Assembly (NCBI RefSeq): GCF_030369675.1
Contig: NZ_CP128477.1
Span: forward strand, 2,494,001 to 2,558,000
Direction of reading: 5' to 3'
From: Peteryoungia algae
GTDB taxonomy: Bacteria > Pseudomonadota > Alphaproteobacteria > Rhizobiales > Rhizobiaceae
Length of the DNA: 64,000 nt
The translations under genes and the position numbers were made by a program. The first letter of the stretch is position 1; every line of letters starts with the position of its first letter. The notes beneath the pieces were generated by a model. It saw only the letters and a program-made list of their open reading frames with translations, searched no databases and had not been told where the DNA came from. This document shows positions 8,593 to 16,874 of the stretch, piece by piece.

Positions 8593-9765
8593 TCACGCCA
8601 GTGTCTTCACAGTTTGCACTGCGGCTGTCGCCGTTTGCAACTCCGCCCCCTCGCGCAGGATATCGTGGCTGATCCGGACATGGTTGTGAATGTACTCGTC
8701 TGCCCCCAGCCCGCCGGGCCCCATGCGTCCCTGCGCGCGGACCGCCATCTTGCAAGCCTCTTCGGGGCAATCGCGAACATGGAGCAACGCGTCCAGCAAG
8801 GCAGGTCGATCGCCTGGAGGAACGTAGATGATCTCCTTGTCGGAGAAATAGTGCCGCAATCCGCCGGTATCCGAGGCGATGACCGGAACACCGGCGAGAA
8901 CCGCTTCCTCAATGGCCGTGATCCCGCTGGCATGCAGGTTTTCCTGCAAGGGGACGCAGACGACGCTGGCAGCGTCGAACCCGTCGGTCAGTTCCCGGGT
9001 CGATTTCGCCAGGCGGACTTCGACATTGGGAATGCCCGCGACCACCCGCCTGGGCACGGTACCGGAGAGGATGGTCAGTGCAAAATCAGGCTGCCCTCTC
9101 ACCACGTCGACCAGCGTCCTCCAGTCCCGATGCCTGTCATTGCCGATCGCCAGGATTTTCATCGGCTTCTGGTGGCGCACCCTAGGCGCGACCGTCGTCT
9201 CCGCCGGGATCCCGAAGGAAACGAGACGCAGATCGGAATCGGGAAACAACGTGTCTGCAACCTGCATATTGGCAGGCGACAAGAAGGTCAGGACGTCGAC
9301 CCGCTTGATCAGGAAGGAATACAGGTACCGCTTCGGCGCGGAGAGCATGTTCCAGGAATCGAAGAGCCAGACCGTCTGCCCGATGATCTTCGTTCGGATG
9401 CCCCTGAGCCTCGCCACGGCTGCGACAGCCAGATACTGGGATTCCGTATGGGTCCAGATGACGTCTGCATTCTCGAATTCATGCCGCTGGCGCCAAGCAT
9501 GCACGAAGTCAAACCCCAGCAGCAACCTGAGGCCATAGCGGAGCATCTTGCCAGCAAGCGTCTCGCGGTGAGCCTTTGAAAATGAAACGGTGCAACCGAG
9601 CGCGTTCGCCCGCCCATAACCATAGGGCGTGTCGTCATTGATCCCGACAAGACTTCCGTCCGCAAAGCCCGCTTTCCAGCGACCGGCATCCTTGTTTTCC
9701 GCGAGATGAATAAAGACCCGAAGCTTTGCATTGGACGTCTGGAGATCGACATGACTGACTGACAT
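8593..9765 (-). CDS. Family 4 glycosyltransferase (GT-B)
   Basis: This protein of about 390 residues has a GT-B layout. The C-terminal donor domain carries the motif ASGITAIEEAVLAGVPVIASDTGGL, corresponding to the E-x7-E region of GT4 enzymes. KILAIGNDRHRDWRTLVDV marks the start of that domain. It is predicted to add a sugar to the lipid-linked repeat unit. The longest frame starts at 9894, but ATG 9765 is preceded by GGGTGAG at suitable distance and begins the folded domain, so it is chosen. A 220-base divergent promoter region separates it from the GT8 gene. Confidence 0.82.
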   Translation of the reverse strand: MSVSHVDLQTSNAKLRVFIHLAENKDAGRWKAGFADGSLVGINDDTPYGYGRANALGCTVSFSKAHRETLAGKMLRYGLRLLLGFDFVHAWRQRHEFENADVIWTHTESQYLAVAAVARLRGIRTKIIGQTVWLFDSWNMLSAPKRYLYSFLIKRVDVLTFLSPANMQVADTLFPDSDLRLVSFGIPAETTVAPRVRHQKPMKILAIGNDRHRDWRTLVDVVRGQPDFALTILSGTVPRRVVAGIPNVEVRLAKSTRELTDGFDAASVVCVPLQENLHASGITAIEEAVLAGVPVIASDTGGLRHYFSDKEIIYVPPGDRPALLDALLHVRDCPEEACKMAVRAQGRMGPGGLGADEYIHNHVRISHDILREGAELQTATAAVQTVKTLA

Positions 9766-9985
9766 CGAGCTCACCCGAAGCAAGAATGGAACAAACTTGG
9801 CCGCCCGAACGAATATGACATGACCCATCCGGGCTGCTGCCCGTGAGACCCGTCTGAAGTGAAGCCGCACGGTGGCTGTTGTTCTGCTTAACACGGCCCG
9901 CCTGACGGGAAAACTCTCCTATCGGTCATTGCCGGGGCGCTTGATAGCCTGTACTTTTGGATGAGGTGGACAAGGGGATTTCGAC

Positions 9986-10936
9986 TTGAATATCCAGTGC
10001 ATTGTCTATGTGACTGACGAAAACTATTTCTTCCCCACAGCTGTCTCGGCACGCCAGGCCAGAGATGCGGCTTCCTCGTCGACAGACGTCGTCATCGTAT
10101 TGACAGAGCGCTTCAGCCACAGGGATGAAGCGGAAGAATTCTGCAAGTCATGCGGCATCATCTTGCTCGATTGCTCGCAATTCCTGGCCGGAAGATTCGA
10201 CAAAGTTGACCGGCGGGAATTCGGGGCTCGCATCAGCATCGCGGCAATGGGCCGCCTCCTCCTTTCCGATCTGCTTCCCGAACACTATCGCCAGGTCATC
10301 TATATCGACAGTGACACGCAGATTGTCGGTGACCTCGCCGCGCTGGAGGAGGTGGAAGTCCCCAGGGGCAAGGTTCTTGCCGCATTGGACTACATGTCCA
10401 TCATGGAGGCCGCCCGCACGGGGAAACCACAGAGCTATTTCAATTCCGGTGTTCTGAAATTCGATCCCACAGACTGGATCGGCCCTGCGGCCTTTCAGTA
10501 TTTCAGCGAACACGGGGGCCATCTTCATGATCAGGGCGCGCTGAACACTGTCGCGGGTGACGCCACGATCGTCATGTCCAACCGGTGGAACTTCCCGAGA
10601 CAGTTTCTCCATCTTGCCGAGGAATACCCGACAATCATTCACTTCGCATCCCATCCCAAGCCGTGGGATGGGGTATACTTTCCATGCTCGCGCCGAGAGA
10701 CCGTCGTCTACGAACAGACCTTGAAAGCCTATCCATCTCTCGGACCTTTCGTCCGAAAGGTCTCTCTGCCCAGACGTTTGGCGTATCGCCTGCGCTCGAT
10801 TAGGGACCGAATAGCCAATTATCTGCCCTTGCCGCGACGTGGTACAGATCCGAAGGCCATTCGACGCGTGGTTTGCGACTGGCGCGCCGACCAGACAGCG
10901 CTATCGCCTTCCCGCCATGTCGATGCGCCAGTCTAG
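9986..10936 (+). CDS. Family 8 glycosyltransferase (TTG start)
   Basis: The 316-residue protein begins directly with the GT8 strand MNIQCIVYVTDENYF. It contains the DXD metal motif in VIYIDSDTQIVGDL and the later SYFNSGVLKFDP and IIHFASHPKPW segments typical of the family (LgtC, glycogenin). The start is TTG at 9986, supported by AAGGGGA 8 bases upstream and by the absence of an upstream ATG. It probably adds a hexose or hexuronic acid to the exopolysaccharide. A secreted glycosidase gene follows 71 bases downstream, likely in the same transcript. Confidence 0.85.
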   Translation: MNIQCIVYVTDENYFFPTAVSARQARDAASSSTDVVIVLTERFSHRDEAEEFCKSCGIILLDCSQFLAGRFDKVDRREFGARISIAAMGRLLLSDLLPEHYRQVIYIDSDTQIVGDLAALEEVEVPRGKVLAALDYMSIMEAARTGKPQSYFNSGVLKFDPTDWIGPAAFQYFSEHGGHLHDQGALNTVAGDATIVMSNRWNFPRQFLHLAEEYPTIIHFASHPKPWDGVYFPCSRRETVVYEQTLKAYPSLGPFVRKVSLPRRLAYRLRSIRDRIANYLPLPRRGTDPKAIRRVVCDWRADQTALSPSRHVDAPV

Positions 10937-11007
10937 CCACAGGACGTAGGTCGAGACGTCGGGGTGGCTGGCCCGGCTGGCGGATCTGCGAGCGAGGAGA
11001 GCACTGG

Positions 11008-12384
11008 ATGACGAATGCAAGAGACACGAAGCCCGGATATCTCCGGACGGTCGCCAAGCTGGCGGCGGGTGTCATTCTGACGATTGGCGGGACGCCCACG
11101 GTGCCTGCGGCAGCCGGCGAAGTCCTGGCCCGGCCCACCGCCACCTTCTTGGACAGCATCGGGGTGGTCTCCACCTTCGAGGACCGAGGACAGCCATATG
11201 AGAAAACGCTTGAAATGCTCCGCTTCGGCGGCTTTCGGTGGCTCCGCGGCGGAATTGAAGGTCTGAGGGAGGACGGCCCCCTGAAGATCGACAGCTTCTT
11301 GCGTCTGCACAAGGAAGCGGGCGTAAAGATCAGTTGGGGGCTTGGTAGTGGAATTGGCGACCTCGATCGCCTGCTGTCGACGGGGCGCATCCTGGCCGAG
11401 GCCGGCGCTCTCCTCGCCTTCGAGGGCAACAACGAGCCGAACAACTGGCCAGTCACCTACAAGGGGCGTGAGGGCGGTGGTCGGGCATCCTGGCTGCCGG
11501 TGGCCGAACTCCATGCCGATCTCTACCGCGCTGTCAAAAGCGACCCTGTGCTGGCCGACTACCCGGTATGGTCGGTTTCCGAACCTGGCGCCCAGACGGA
11601 CAATGCCGGCCTGCAATTTCTGGAGATCCCTGAAAATGCAGGTACCTTGATGCCATCAGGCACCCGGTTTGCCGACTACGCCAACGTCCACAATTACCTT
11701 TATCACCCGAATGTGCCGGACCCGGCAGACAACAAGAGCTGGGATGCAGCCGATCCCACGAGTGCCACATCGGTCGATGGCCTCTTTGGCAACTTCGGCA
11801 GGACATGGGCCAATCGGCACAAGGGATACCCTGAAGCGGCCCTGGCAGACCTCCCACGCGTGACGACCGAGACGGGTGTGGCAATCAAGGGTGCGGTGGA
11901 TGAAGCCATGCAGGGTGTCAATCTGGTCAACCTCTACCTGTCTCAATTCTCGCGAGGATACAGCTACACCTCGGTCTATATCCTGCGTGACCGCACGGAC
12001 GAGCAGGGAGCCCAGACCTATGGCTTCTTCCGACCGGACTTCACCCCGAGGCTGGCAGCCGACTACCTGCGCAATCTCACCCGAATCCTTGCCGATTCCG
12101 GTCGCCGGGAAGCACCGGACCGACTCGATTACGAGATCAGCCCGCAACCTGCGACAGTCCATGACCTGCTGCTACAGCACAGTGACGGCGCCTTCCAGCT
12201 GGTCATCTGGGGGGAAGCCCTGGTGGGCGAGAGCAAGGTTCAGGTCACCTTCCGCGAGAAGGCGAAGCAGGTCGAACTATACGATGCCATCAAGGGCAGC
12301 ACGCCAATTGAGACATGGACAGACACATCGCAAATCGAACTCGGCGTGAGCGACCATCCCCTGGTGCTTAAACTCGTGTTCTGA
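11008..12384 (+). CDS. Secreted clan GH-A glycoside hydrolase-like protein
   Basis: The 458-residue protein has an N-terminal export signal (hydrophobic VAKLAAGVILTIGG, then Ala-rich) and a TIM-barrel pattern. The clan GH-A hallmarks are present: the acid/base NEP motif at Glu143 (EGNNEPN) and a probable nucleophile Glu288 in VTTETG. Similar enzymes in exopolysaccharide loci, such as PslG, trim or release the polymer in the periplasm or outside the cell. ATG 11008 is chosen because GAGGAGAG lies about 8 bases upstream and the signal peptide begins there; the frame itself opens at 10873. The family within the clan and the linkage cut are not determinable by eye. Confidence 0.75.
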   Translation: MTNARDTKPGYLRTVAKLAAGVILTIGGTPTVPAAAGEVLARPTATFLDSIGVVSTFEDRGQPYEKTLEMLRFGGFRWLRGGIEGLREDGPLKIDSFLRLHKEAGVKISWGLGSGIGDLDRLLSTGRILAEAGALLAFEGNNEPNNWPVTYKGREGGGRASWLPVAELHADLYRAVKSDPVLADYPVWSVSEPGAQTDNAGLQFLEIPENAGTLMPSGTRFADYANVHNYLYHPNVPDPADNKSWDAADPTSATSVDGLFGNFGRTWANRHKGYPEAALADLPRVTTETGVAIKGAVDEAMQGVNLVNLYLSQFSRGYSYTSVYILRDRTDEQGAQTYGFFRPDFTPRLAADYLRNLTRILADSGRREAPDRLDYEISPQPATVHDLLLQHSDGAFQLVIWGEALVGESKVQVTFREKAKQVELYDAIKGSTPIETWTDTSQIELGVSDHPLVLKLVF

Positions 12385-12424
12385 TGCTGGTAGCCGACCT
12401 GATCGGGAGGAAGGCTGACCAAGT

Positions 12425-12460
12425 AAAAAAGAGCCCGGCATCCTCAAGGGTGGCGGGCTC
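12425..12460 (-). terminator. Intrinsic terminator of the LuxR-type gene
   Basis: GAGCCCG at 12431-12437 pairs with CGGGCTC at 12454-12460, and the stem can extend inward with one mismatch to a TCAA loop. On the - strand the stem is followed by six T residues (complement of 12425-12430). It lies about 65 bases past the stop of the leftward LuxR-type gene, and 40 bases past the stop of the rightward glycosidase gene, which it could also serve in part. Confidence 0.85.
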
Positions 12461-12523
12461 CGATATCTGATCTACGCTGACCGCTTCTCCGTCAGCGAGG
12501 AGGGGACATTTTTGTGGCGTCAG

Positions 12524-13258
12524 CTACTTCAGCTTGAAGGCAACTTGCGTACGGTTGGTGACATTCAGCTTCTTCATGATGTTGCGGATATGCACTTTCA
12601 CCGTGCTTTCGCAGAGGTTCATTTCATAGGCGATGATCTTGTTCGCCTTGCCGCGACGCAGGGACTCGGCGACTTCGATTTCGCGTGGAGTGAAACCTTC
12701 ATGCAGGTAGCTTGATCCCTTGACCACCGAGTTCAGCGCCTCGCGGTTGGCAAGAAGGCTGCTTGCGGGAATGAAGACCCCGCCCGCACGGGCTAGCGAG
12801 ATCGCCTCTGCCGCAACGCTGATGTTCACGCTCGTTGGGATATAGCCGCGTGCACCGCAATCGATCGCCTTCAGGATGTCTCCGAGATCGTCTGAGTCGG
12901 CGATCACGATGACCGGGCTCAGCTTGAAGGCTGCTGTCACGGTTTCGATCTTTTCGGACGCAACCGTCTCGGAGGAATTGGTGCCCGCCAGGACGAGCAG
13001 GATGGCCGACGGATCGGCAGGAAACTGGCGTTTGCGCCATTCTTCGACGGTCCCGACTGCAGCAATCTGCATCGTCGGGTCATAGCCCGAAAGACTGCGA
13101 GAGAGACACTCGCGATCCAGCACTCGGCTGTCGAGAATGAGAATATACTCGCCTGACTTGCCCTCGCCCTCCTGGCTGCCCGTCAGCGAACTTATGTAAT
13201 CGATGTCGGCCTTTGTGACCTTATTGTTATTCGTTGAGGTCGACGCATAGGTACCCAT
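12524..13258 (-). CDS. LuxR/NarL-type regulator with degenerate receiver domain
   Basis: The 244-residue protein has an N-terminal receiver-like domain (about 36-150) and a C-terminal LuxR helix-turn-helix with GFTPREIEVAESL and TVKVHIRNIMKKLNVTNRT. At the strand where response regulators carry the phospho-acceptor aspartate, this protein reads AILLVLAGTN (residues 85-94), with no aspartate. It therefore probably does not respond to phosphorylation in the usual way. It closely resembles the second LuxR-type protein at 39193-40014, which keeps that aspartate. GAGGGG lies 7 bases before ATG 13258. Its place at the end of the exopolysaccharide locus suggests control of polysaccharide or surface genes. 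Confidence 0.82.
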   Translation of the reverse strand: MGTYASTSTNNNKVTKADIDYISSLTGSQEGEGKSGEYILILDSRVLDRECLSRSLSGYDPTMQIAAVGTVEEWRKRQFPADPSAILLVLAGTNSSETVASEKIETVTAAFKLSPVIVIADSDDLGDILKAIDCGARGYIPTSVNISVAAEAISLARAGGVFIPASSLLANREALNSVVKGSSYLHEGFTPREIEVAESLRRGKANKIIAYEMNLCESTVKVHIRNIMKKLNVTNRTQVAFKLK

Positions 13259-13530
13259 TTCATACCCCTCACTCTGATTTTCCGAGCCGCACGGCGTCTC
13301 GAAGTCAAAAAAACCCCGCCCCGAAAGGAGCCCACACTGTCATGTCTAAATTTCCTAAGATTACAGGGGTAAAGTTTCACGGATTTATTAGGAGTGCATT
13401 AACCTACGTTAAGTCGCCCCCAAAGAAGCCATAATTCACCCATTTATGGTCGATCAGGGCGGATTTTGGACAGCCGTTAGGCCGAATAATGCCGATTCTT
13501 GGTCCAAATTGAGGCCTTGGGAATCAGCAA
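13259..13530. promoter_or_regulatory. Upstream region of the LuxR-type gene
   Basis: This 272-base gap separates two leftward genes. It is clearly richer in A and T than its surroundings, especially 13300-13445, which fits a promoter for the LuxR-type gene. No convincing gene or clear operator was found. A 66-residue frame here lacks a ribosome binding site and any recognisable feature. Confidence 0.4.
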
Positions 13531-14292
13531 TCAAGACTGATGGATGTCCTGGAAGCCAGCGGTCTCGCTACCATCAGCAAGATAGCTTGGATCGAAATCG
13601 ACCATTTCGATCAGTTTTCGCCGATTCAGAAACTCGACGATTCCGTTGCGGAAAGAGAGCAGTCCGCCCAGACGCATCTCCTTGAGGACGCGATTGACGT
13701 GAACGGTCGAAAGGCCAAGGGCGTCGCCGATCTCCGATTGCTTCAACGGGCATTCGAACCCATCCAGCCCGGGCCGCGCGGAATTGCCGGCACGAATGGC
13801 GAGCTCCAGCAGCAAGTGCCCGGTGCGACCAAAAGCATCGCGCCGCCCGATGCTGGCGAGGCGTTCTGCGATACGCGCGTGGCGCTTCATCAGTTCGATT
13901 GTCATGATCAGCGGCAGTTGCGATCCACCATCGCCGCCGGAACCAGCCATATGGCCTTGGAATTCATAGCAGTTGACGTCGGAGACGGCATGGACCGTCT
14001 CATGCGACATACTCGTTGAGGCCGACGAAAGAACATCTCCATGCAGGAAGAAGTCGGTCACGATGCGAGTACCGTTCAACATCGTCTTGCTCGATATCGT
14101 CCAGCCGTTCTCAATGAACAAGACACGTGACAGAGGGCTCTCGACGTCGAAGATCGTGGTGCCTGCAGGAAAGTGGCGCAGAACGGCGCGACTGGGTCGA
14201 GCACCGGATTTCCGATGTTCCTGCGCCATTGCTTGGCCTAGGTTAAGTTGATCATCGAACCGCATCAGCTTGCTCACATGTCCGCACCTCAC
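13531..14292 (-). CDS. Crp/Fnr-family transcriptional regulator
   Basis: This protein of up to 253 residues has an N-terminal cyclic-nucleotide-binding-like beta-roll (LRHFPAGTTIFDVESPLSRVLF...ENGWTI...FFLHGDV) and a C-terminal Crp-type winged helix. Its recognition region is CPLKQSEIGDALGLSTVHVNRVLKEM. It has no Fnr-like cysteine cluster at the N-terminus, and the ligand is unknown. The start is GTG 14292 or ATG 14265; neither has a clearly better ribosome binding site. It lies beside the NRPS-PKS operon, divergently oriented across a 650-base region, so it may regulate that operon, the polysaccharide genes or itself. Confidence 0.85.
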   Translation of the reverse strand: MRCGHVSKLMRFDDQLNLGQAMAQEHRKSGARPSRAVLRHFPAGTTIFDVESPLSRVLFIENGWTISSKTMLNGTRIVTDFFLHGDVLSSASTSMSHETVHAVSDVNCYEFQGHMAGSGGDGGSQLPLIMTIELMKRHARIAERLASIGRRDAFGRTGHLLLELAIRAGNSARPGLDGFECPLKQSEIGDALGLSTVHVNRVLKEMRLGGLLSFRNGIVEFLNRRKLIEMVDFDPSYLADGSETAGFQDIHQS

Positions 14293-14945
14293 GAACTAAC
14301 ACTTTATTAACACAATTACTTCTCGGGGTAATCATATTCATTCTGAATTCTGCCAATGTGATTACCCGTTTAGGTTAAGATGACGTCCGAGATAATGTTC
14401 CATGGCGCCAGCGCTGGCTGAAAAGCCAAGATCACCGTGACATTCTGTCAAATCTTGTGCGGCGGAACAAAGAGCCGGGCCATACAACATTTAAACAGGC
14501 CCCTGAGCGGCCACTTCTACCACCGGGCCTGTCCGAAATTGGTAGATATCCAGTTCAGATACTCCTTTCGGACAGAAAGCTGATTGCGCAAAGATTCCGA
14601 ATCGACAGGCGTCTGCGAAGATCGCCAGGCGGGGGCAAGGTGATGTCTCGCCTTTTCTGAATGGAGCGCCGGTCGCGCGCAGAACGAGCGCCCAACCGAT
14701 TGGAATCCGGTCTTCCTTATCCCGCGCCACCGCCCTTACGGCTGACAGCCCGGAGGAATGTTACACCTCACTGGCCAAACGGCTTAGCTCAAGGCTAGCC
14801 GACCGACCCAATTCACCCCAATGACCAGATTTTCATTTCACGGACGCGTGAAATTCTGACGCTCGGGGATTGCCTTGCCGAAAGGTCTCTCGGCCGCAAA
14901 GCCGCATCGAACGAGGTTTCGGCACAGCCAACCAGATGGAGCGGG
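14293..14945. promoter_or_regulatory. Divergent intergenic region between Crp-type regulator and NRPS operon
   Basis: These 650 bases hold no convincing gene. Three dyads are visible: GGGTAATCA at 14326-14334 with TGATTACCC at 14359-14367 near the regulator; TGACA/TGTCA at 14438-14450; and CTGTCCGAAA at 14529-14538 with TTTCGGACAG at 14566-14575. The first lies in the AT-rich promoter region of the regulator and could be an operator. Arms of 9-10 bases at these spacings occur a few times by chance in 64 kb, so only their position makes them worth noting. Confidence 0.4.
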
Positions 14946-16874
14946 ATGACAATGACTGAGCTTCAGGACGAATTAGGGAGCATGAAAACGACGGCCGGAG
15001 GCATGCCTCGACCGCCAGCCCACTTCGACAGGAAGCAGGGCGTGCCGGAAATCGTAAAGGGGCATGCCTCGGCATTCCCCAACGCGCTTGCCATCATCTG
15101 CGATGATGCTCGTTTGACTTATGGCGAACTCGATGCGCTTTCCGACGGTCTTGCGACCTACCTCGTCTCGTGCGGCGTCAAAAAGGGTGATGTCGTATGT
15201 CTGCTCGTCCCGCGCGCGCTTGAAACAGTCGTTGCAAAACTGGCGATATTGAAAGCAGGAGCAGGATATCTTCCGCTCGATCCGGCCTATCCGGCGGACC
15301 ACCTGCAGTACGTGCTGGATGAATGCCGCCCCAAGGTTGTCTTTACGTTTGCCAATCGGAGCTTGGACCCAGGCATACTCAGCGGCTCCGGCAGTCGCGT
15401 TGTCGACCTGTCCACGGTTCTGCAAAGCCTGGGCTCTGGTGATCCGTCCCGCCTCCCGAACATCGAGGGAGGAGACCTCGCATATGTCATGTACACGTCG
15501 GGATCGACCGGGCGGCCAAAAGGCGTCGCAGTTCCCCACCGCGGCATCACGCGCCTCGTCCTCGACCAGAACTACATCGAATTTCGGCCGGGAGACATGG
15601 TCCTCCATTCCACGACCATCTCATTCGATGCATCGACGGTCGATGTCTGGGGCGCCCTCCTGAATGGATCCACTCTGGTCATCATGTCGAAGGCGAACTT
15701 CTCGCTGACCGACATGCGGGATCTGATCAGGAAGCACGAAGTGACGTTCATAAACTTCACCACGGGCCTCTTTAACATCTTCGCAGACCATGCAGATGAA
15801 CCCATGCCCAGTCTGCGCCATGCGATCTTCGGGGGCGAAGTCGCCTCGGCACCGCATGTGAAGCGTTTTGTTGCTGCGCATCCAGGCTGCTCACTGACGA
15901 ATGTCTATGGCCCGACAGAAGCCGCCTGCATCGCAACCACTTTTACCGTCGCCCCAGATTTCTCCGCATCAGAACTGCCAATTGGCAAAGCGATTGCCCA
16001 TACCGATGTCTTTTTGCTCGACGACGATCTCCAGGTCGTACCACCCGGCATCGAAGGCCAGATCGCGATCGCCGGTGATGGGCTGGCCCTTGGATATTTC
16101 AACCGGCCCGACCTGACAGCTGAACGTTTCATCTCGGTCGATACGGCTGAGGGCATCAAGCGCTGCTATCTGACCGGAGATCTGGCGATCCTGGACGAGA
16201 ACGAGACCTTTCACTTCCGGGGCCGCAGCGACCGTCAGGTCAAAATCAACGGCAAACGTATCGAACTGGAAGAGATCGAGACGGCGCTGCGCCGCCACCC
16301 ACGTCTTGCCGAGGCGGTGGTCGAGTGCCGGGAGGCCGGCGGCGTCAAACGGATTATCGCCTATCTCCGCCCGCGCGAAGCGCAGGACATGTCCAATGCC
16401 AATCTCATCCCCTCGGTCATGGAGCGGCTGCGCAACAGTTTGCCAGCCTACATGATTCCGAGCACCGCACTCGTCATGCCCGAGTTTCCCCTGACACGTG
16501 CCGGCAAGATCGACAGGGCACGCCTGCCACTGCCGCCGATCGAGGACATCCAGCCAGCGGCCGTCCGCAGCCGCACCGAGGAAATTCTCATGCGACTTTG
16601 GTGCGATGCCCTCGGATTGGAAATCGTTCCGGCCGATCGAAACTTCTTTGACCTGGGGGGAACCTCGCTGCAGTTGATGCGCGTCCACGCGGGGCTTGAG
16701 CTCGAACTTGGGCAGCGCTGCGAGGTGCTGGCTCTCTTCAAGCACACCACCGTACGCGATATGGCGCGTTTCCTGGACGGCCATGAACAGGCACGCCCCA
16801 GGGCTGCGGCATCCGACCAGCGCGCCGCCCTGCAGCGCAGGACGATGGGCCAATTTCGCCGGAGCACCCCATGA
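14946..16874 (+). CDS. NRPS loading module (adenylation - carrier)
   Basis: The 642-residue protein has an adenylation domain (about 30-515) and a peptidyl-carrier domain (about 540-615). Motifs include YVMYTSGSTGRPKGV (A3), NVYGPTEA (A5), YLTGDLA and RSDRQVKINGKRIELEEIE (A7-A8), LTRAGKIDR (A10) and the phosphopantetheine site GGTSL at Ser574. There is no condensation domain, so it should start the chain. Manual alignment to GrsA gives the pocket D-A-V-N-I-G-V-C-I-K. The leading aspartate, which binds an alpha-amino group, points to an amino acid rather than a fatty or aryl acid; which one is unclear. ATG 14952 is an alternative start. The stop overlaps the next start as ATGA. Confidence 0.9.
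   Translation: MTMTELQDELGSMKTTAGGMPRPPAHFDRKQGVPEIVKGHASAFPNALAIICDDARLTYGELDALSDGLATYLVSCGVKKGDVVCLLVPRALETVVAKLAILKAGAGYLPLDPAYPADHLQYVLDECRPKVVFTFANRSLDPGILSGSGSRVVDLSTVLQSLGSGDPSRLPNIEGGDLAYVMYTSGSTGRPKGVAVPHRGITRLVLDQNYIEFRPGDMVLHSTTISFDASTVDVWGALLNGSTLVIMSKANFSLTDMRDLIRKHEVTFINFTTGLFNIFADHADEPMPSLRHAIFGGEVASAPHVKRFVAAHPGCSLTNVYGPTEAACIATTFTVAPDFSASELPIGKAIAHTDVFLLDDDLQVVPPGIEGQIAIAGDGLALGYFNRPDLTAERFISVDTAEGIKRCYLTGDLAILDENETFHFRGRSDRQVKINGKRIELEEIETALRRHPRLAEAVVECREAGGVKRIIAYLRPREAQDMSNANLIPSVMERLRNSLPAYMIPSTALVMPEFPLTRAGKIDRARLPLPPIEDIQPAAVRSRTEEILMRLWCDALGLEIVPADRNFFDLGGTSLQLMRVHAGLELELGQRCEVLALFKHTTVRDMARFLDGHEQARPRAAASDQRAALQRRTMGQFRRSTP

Noticed and set aside
10743..10766. Near-palindrome in the GT8 gene (GACCTTTCG/CGAAAGGTC) and a 14-base segment repeated at 14878-14891
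   Set aside because: The first lies inside coding sequence; several 14-base matches are expected by chance among all position pairs in 64 kb.
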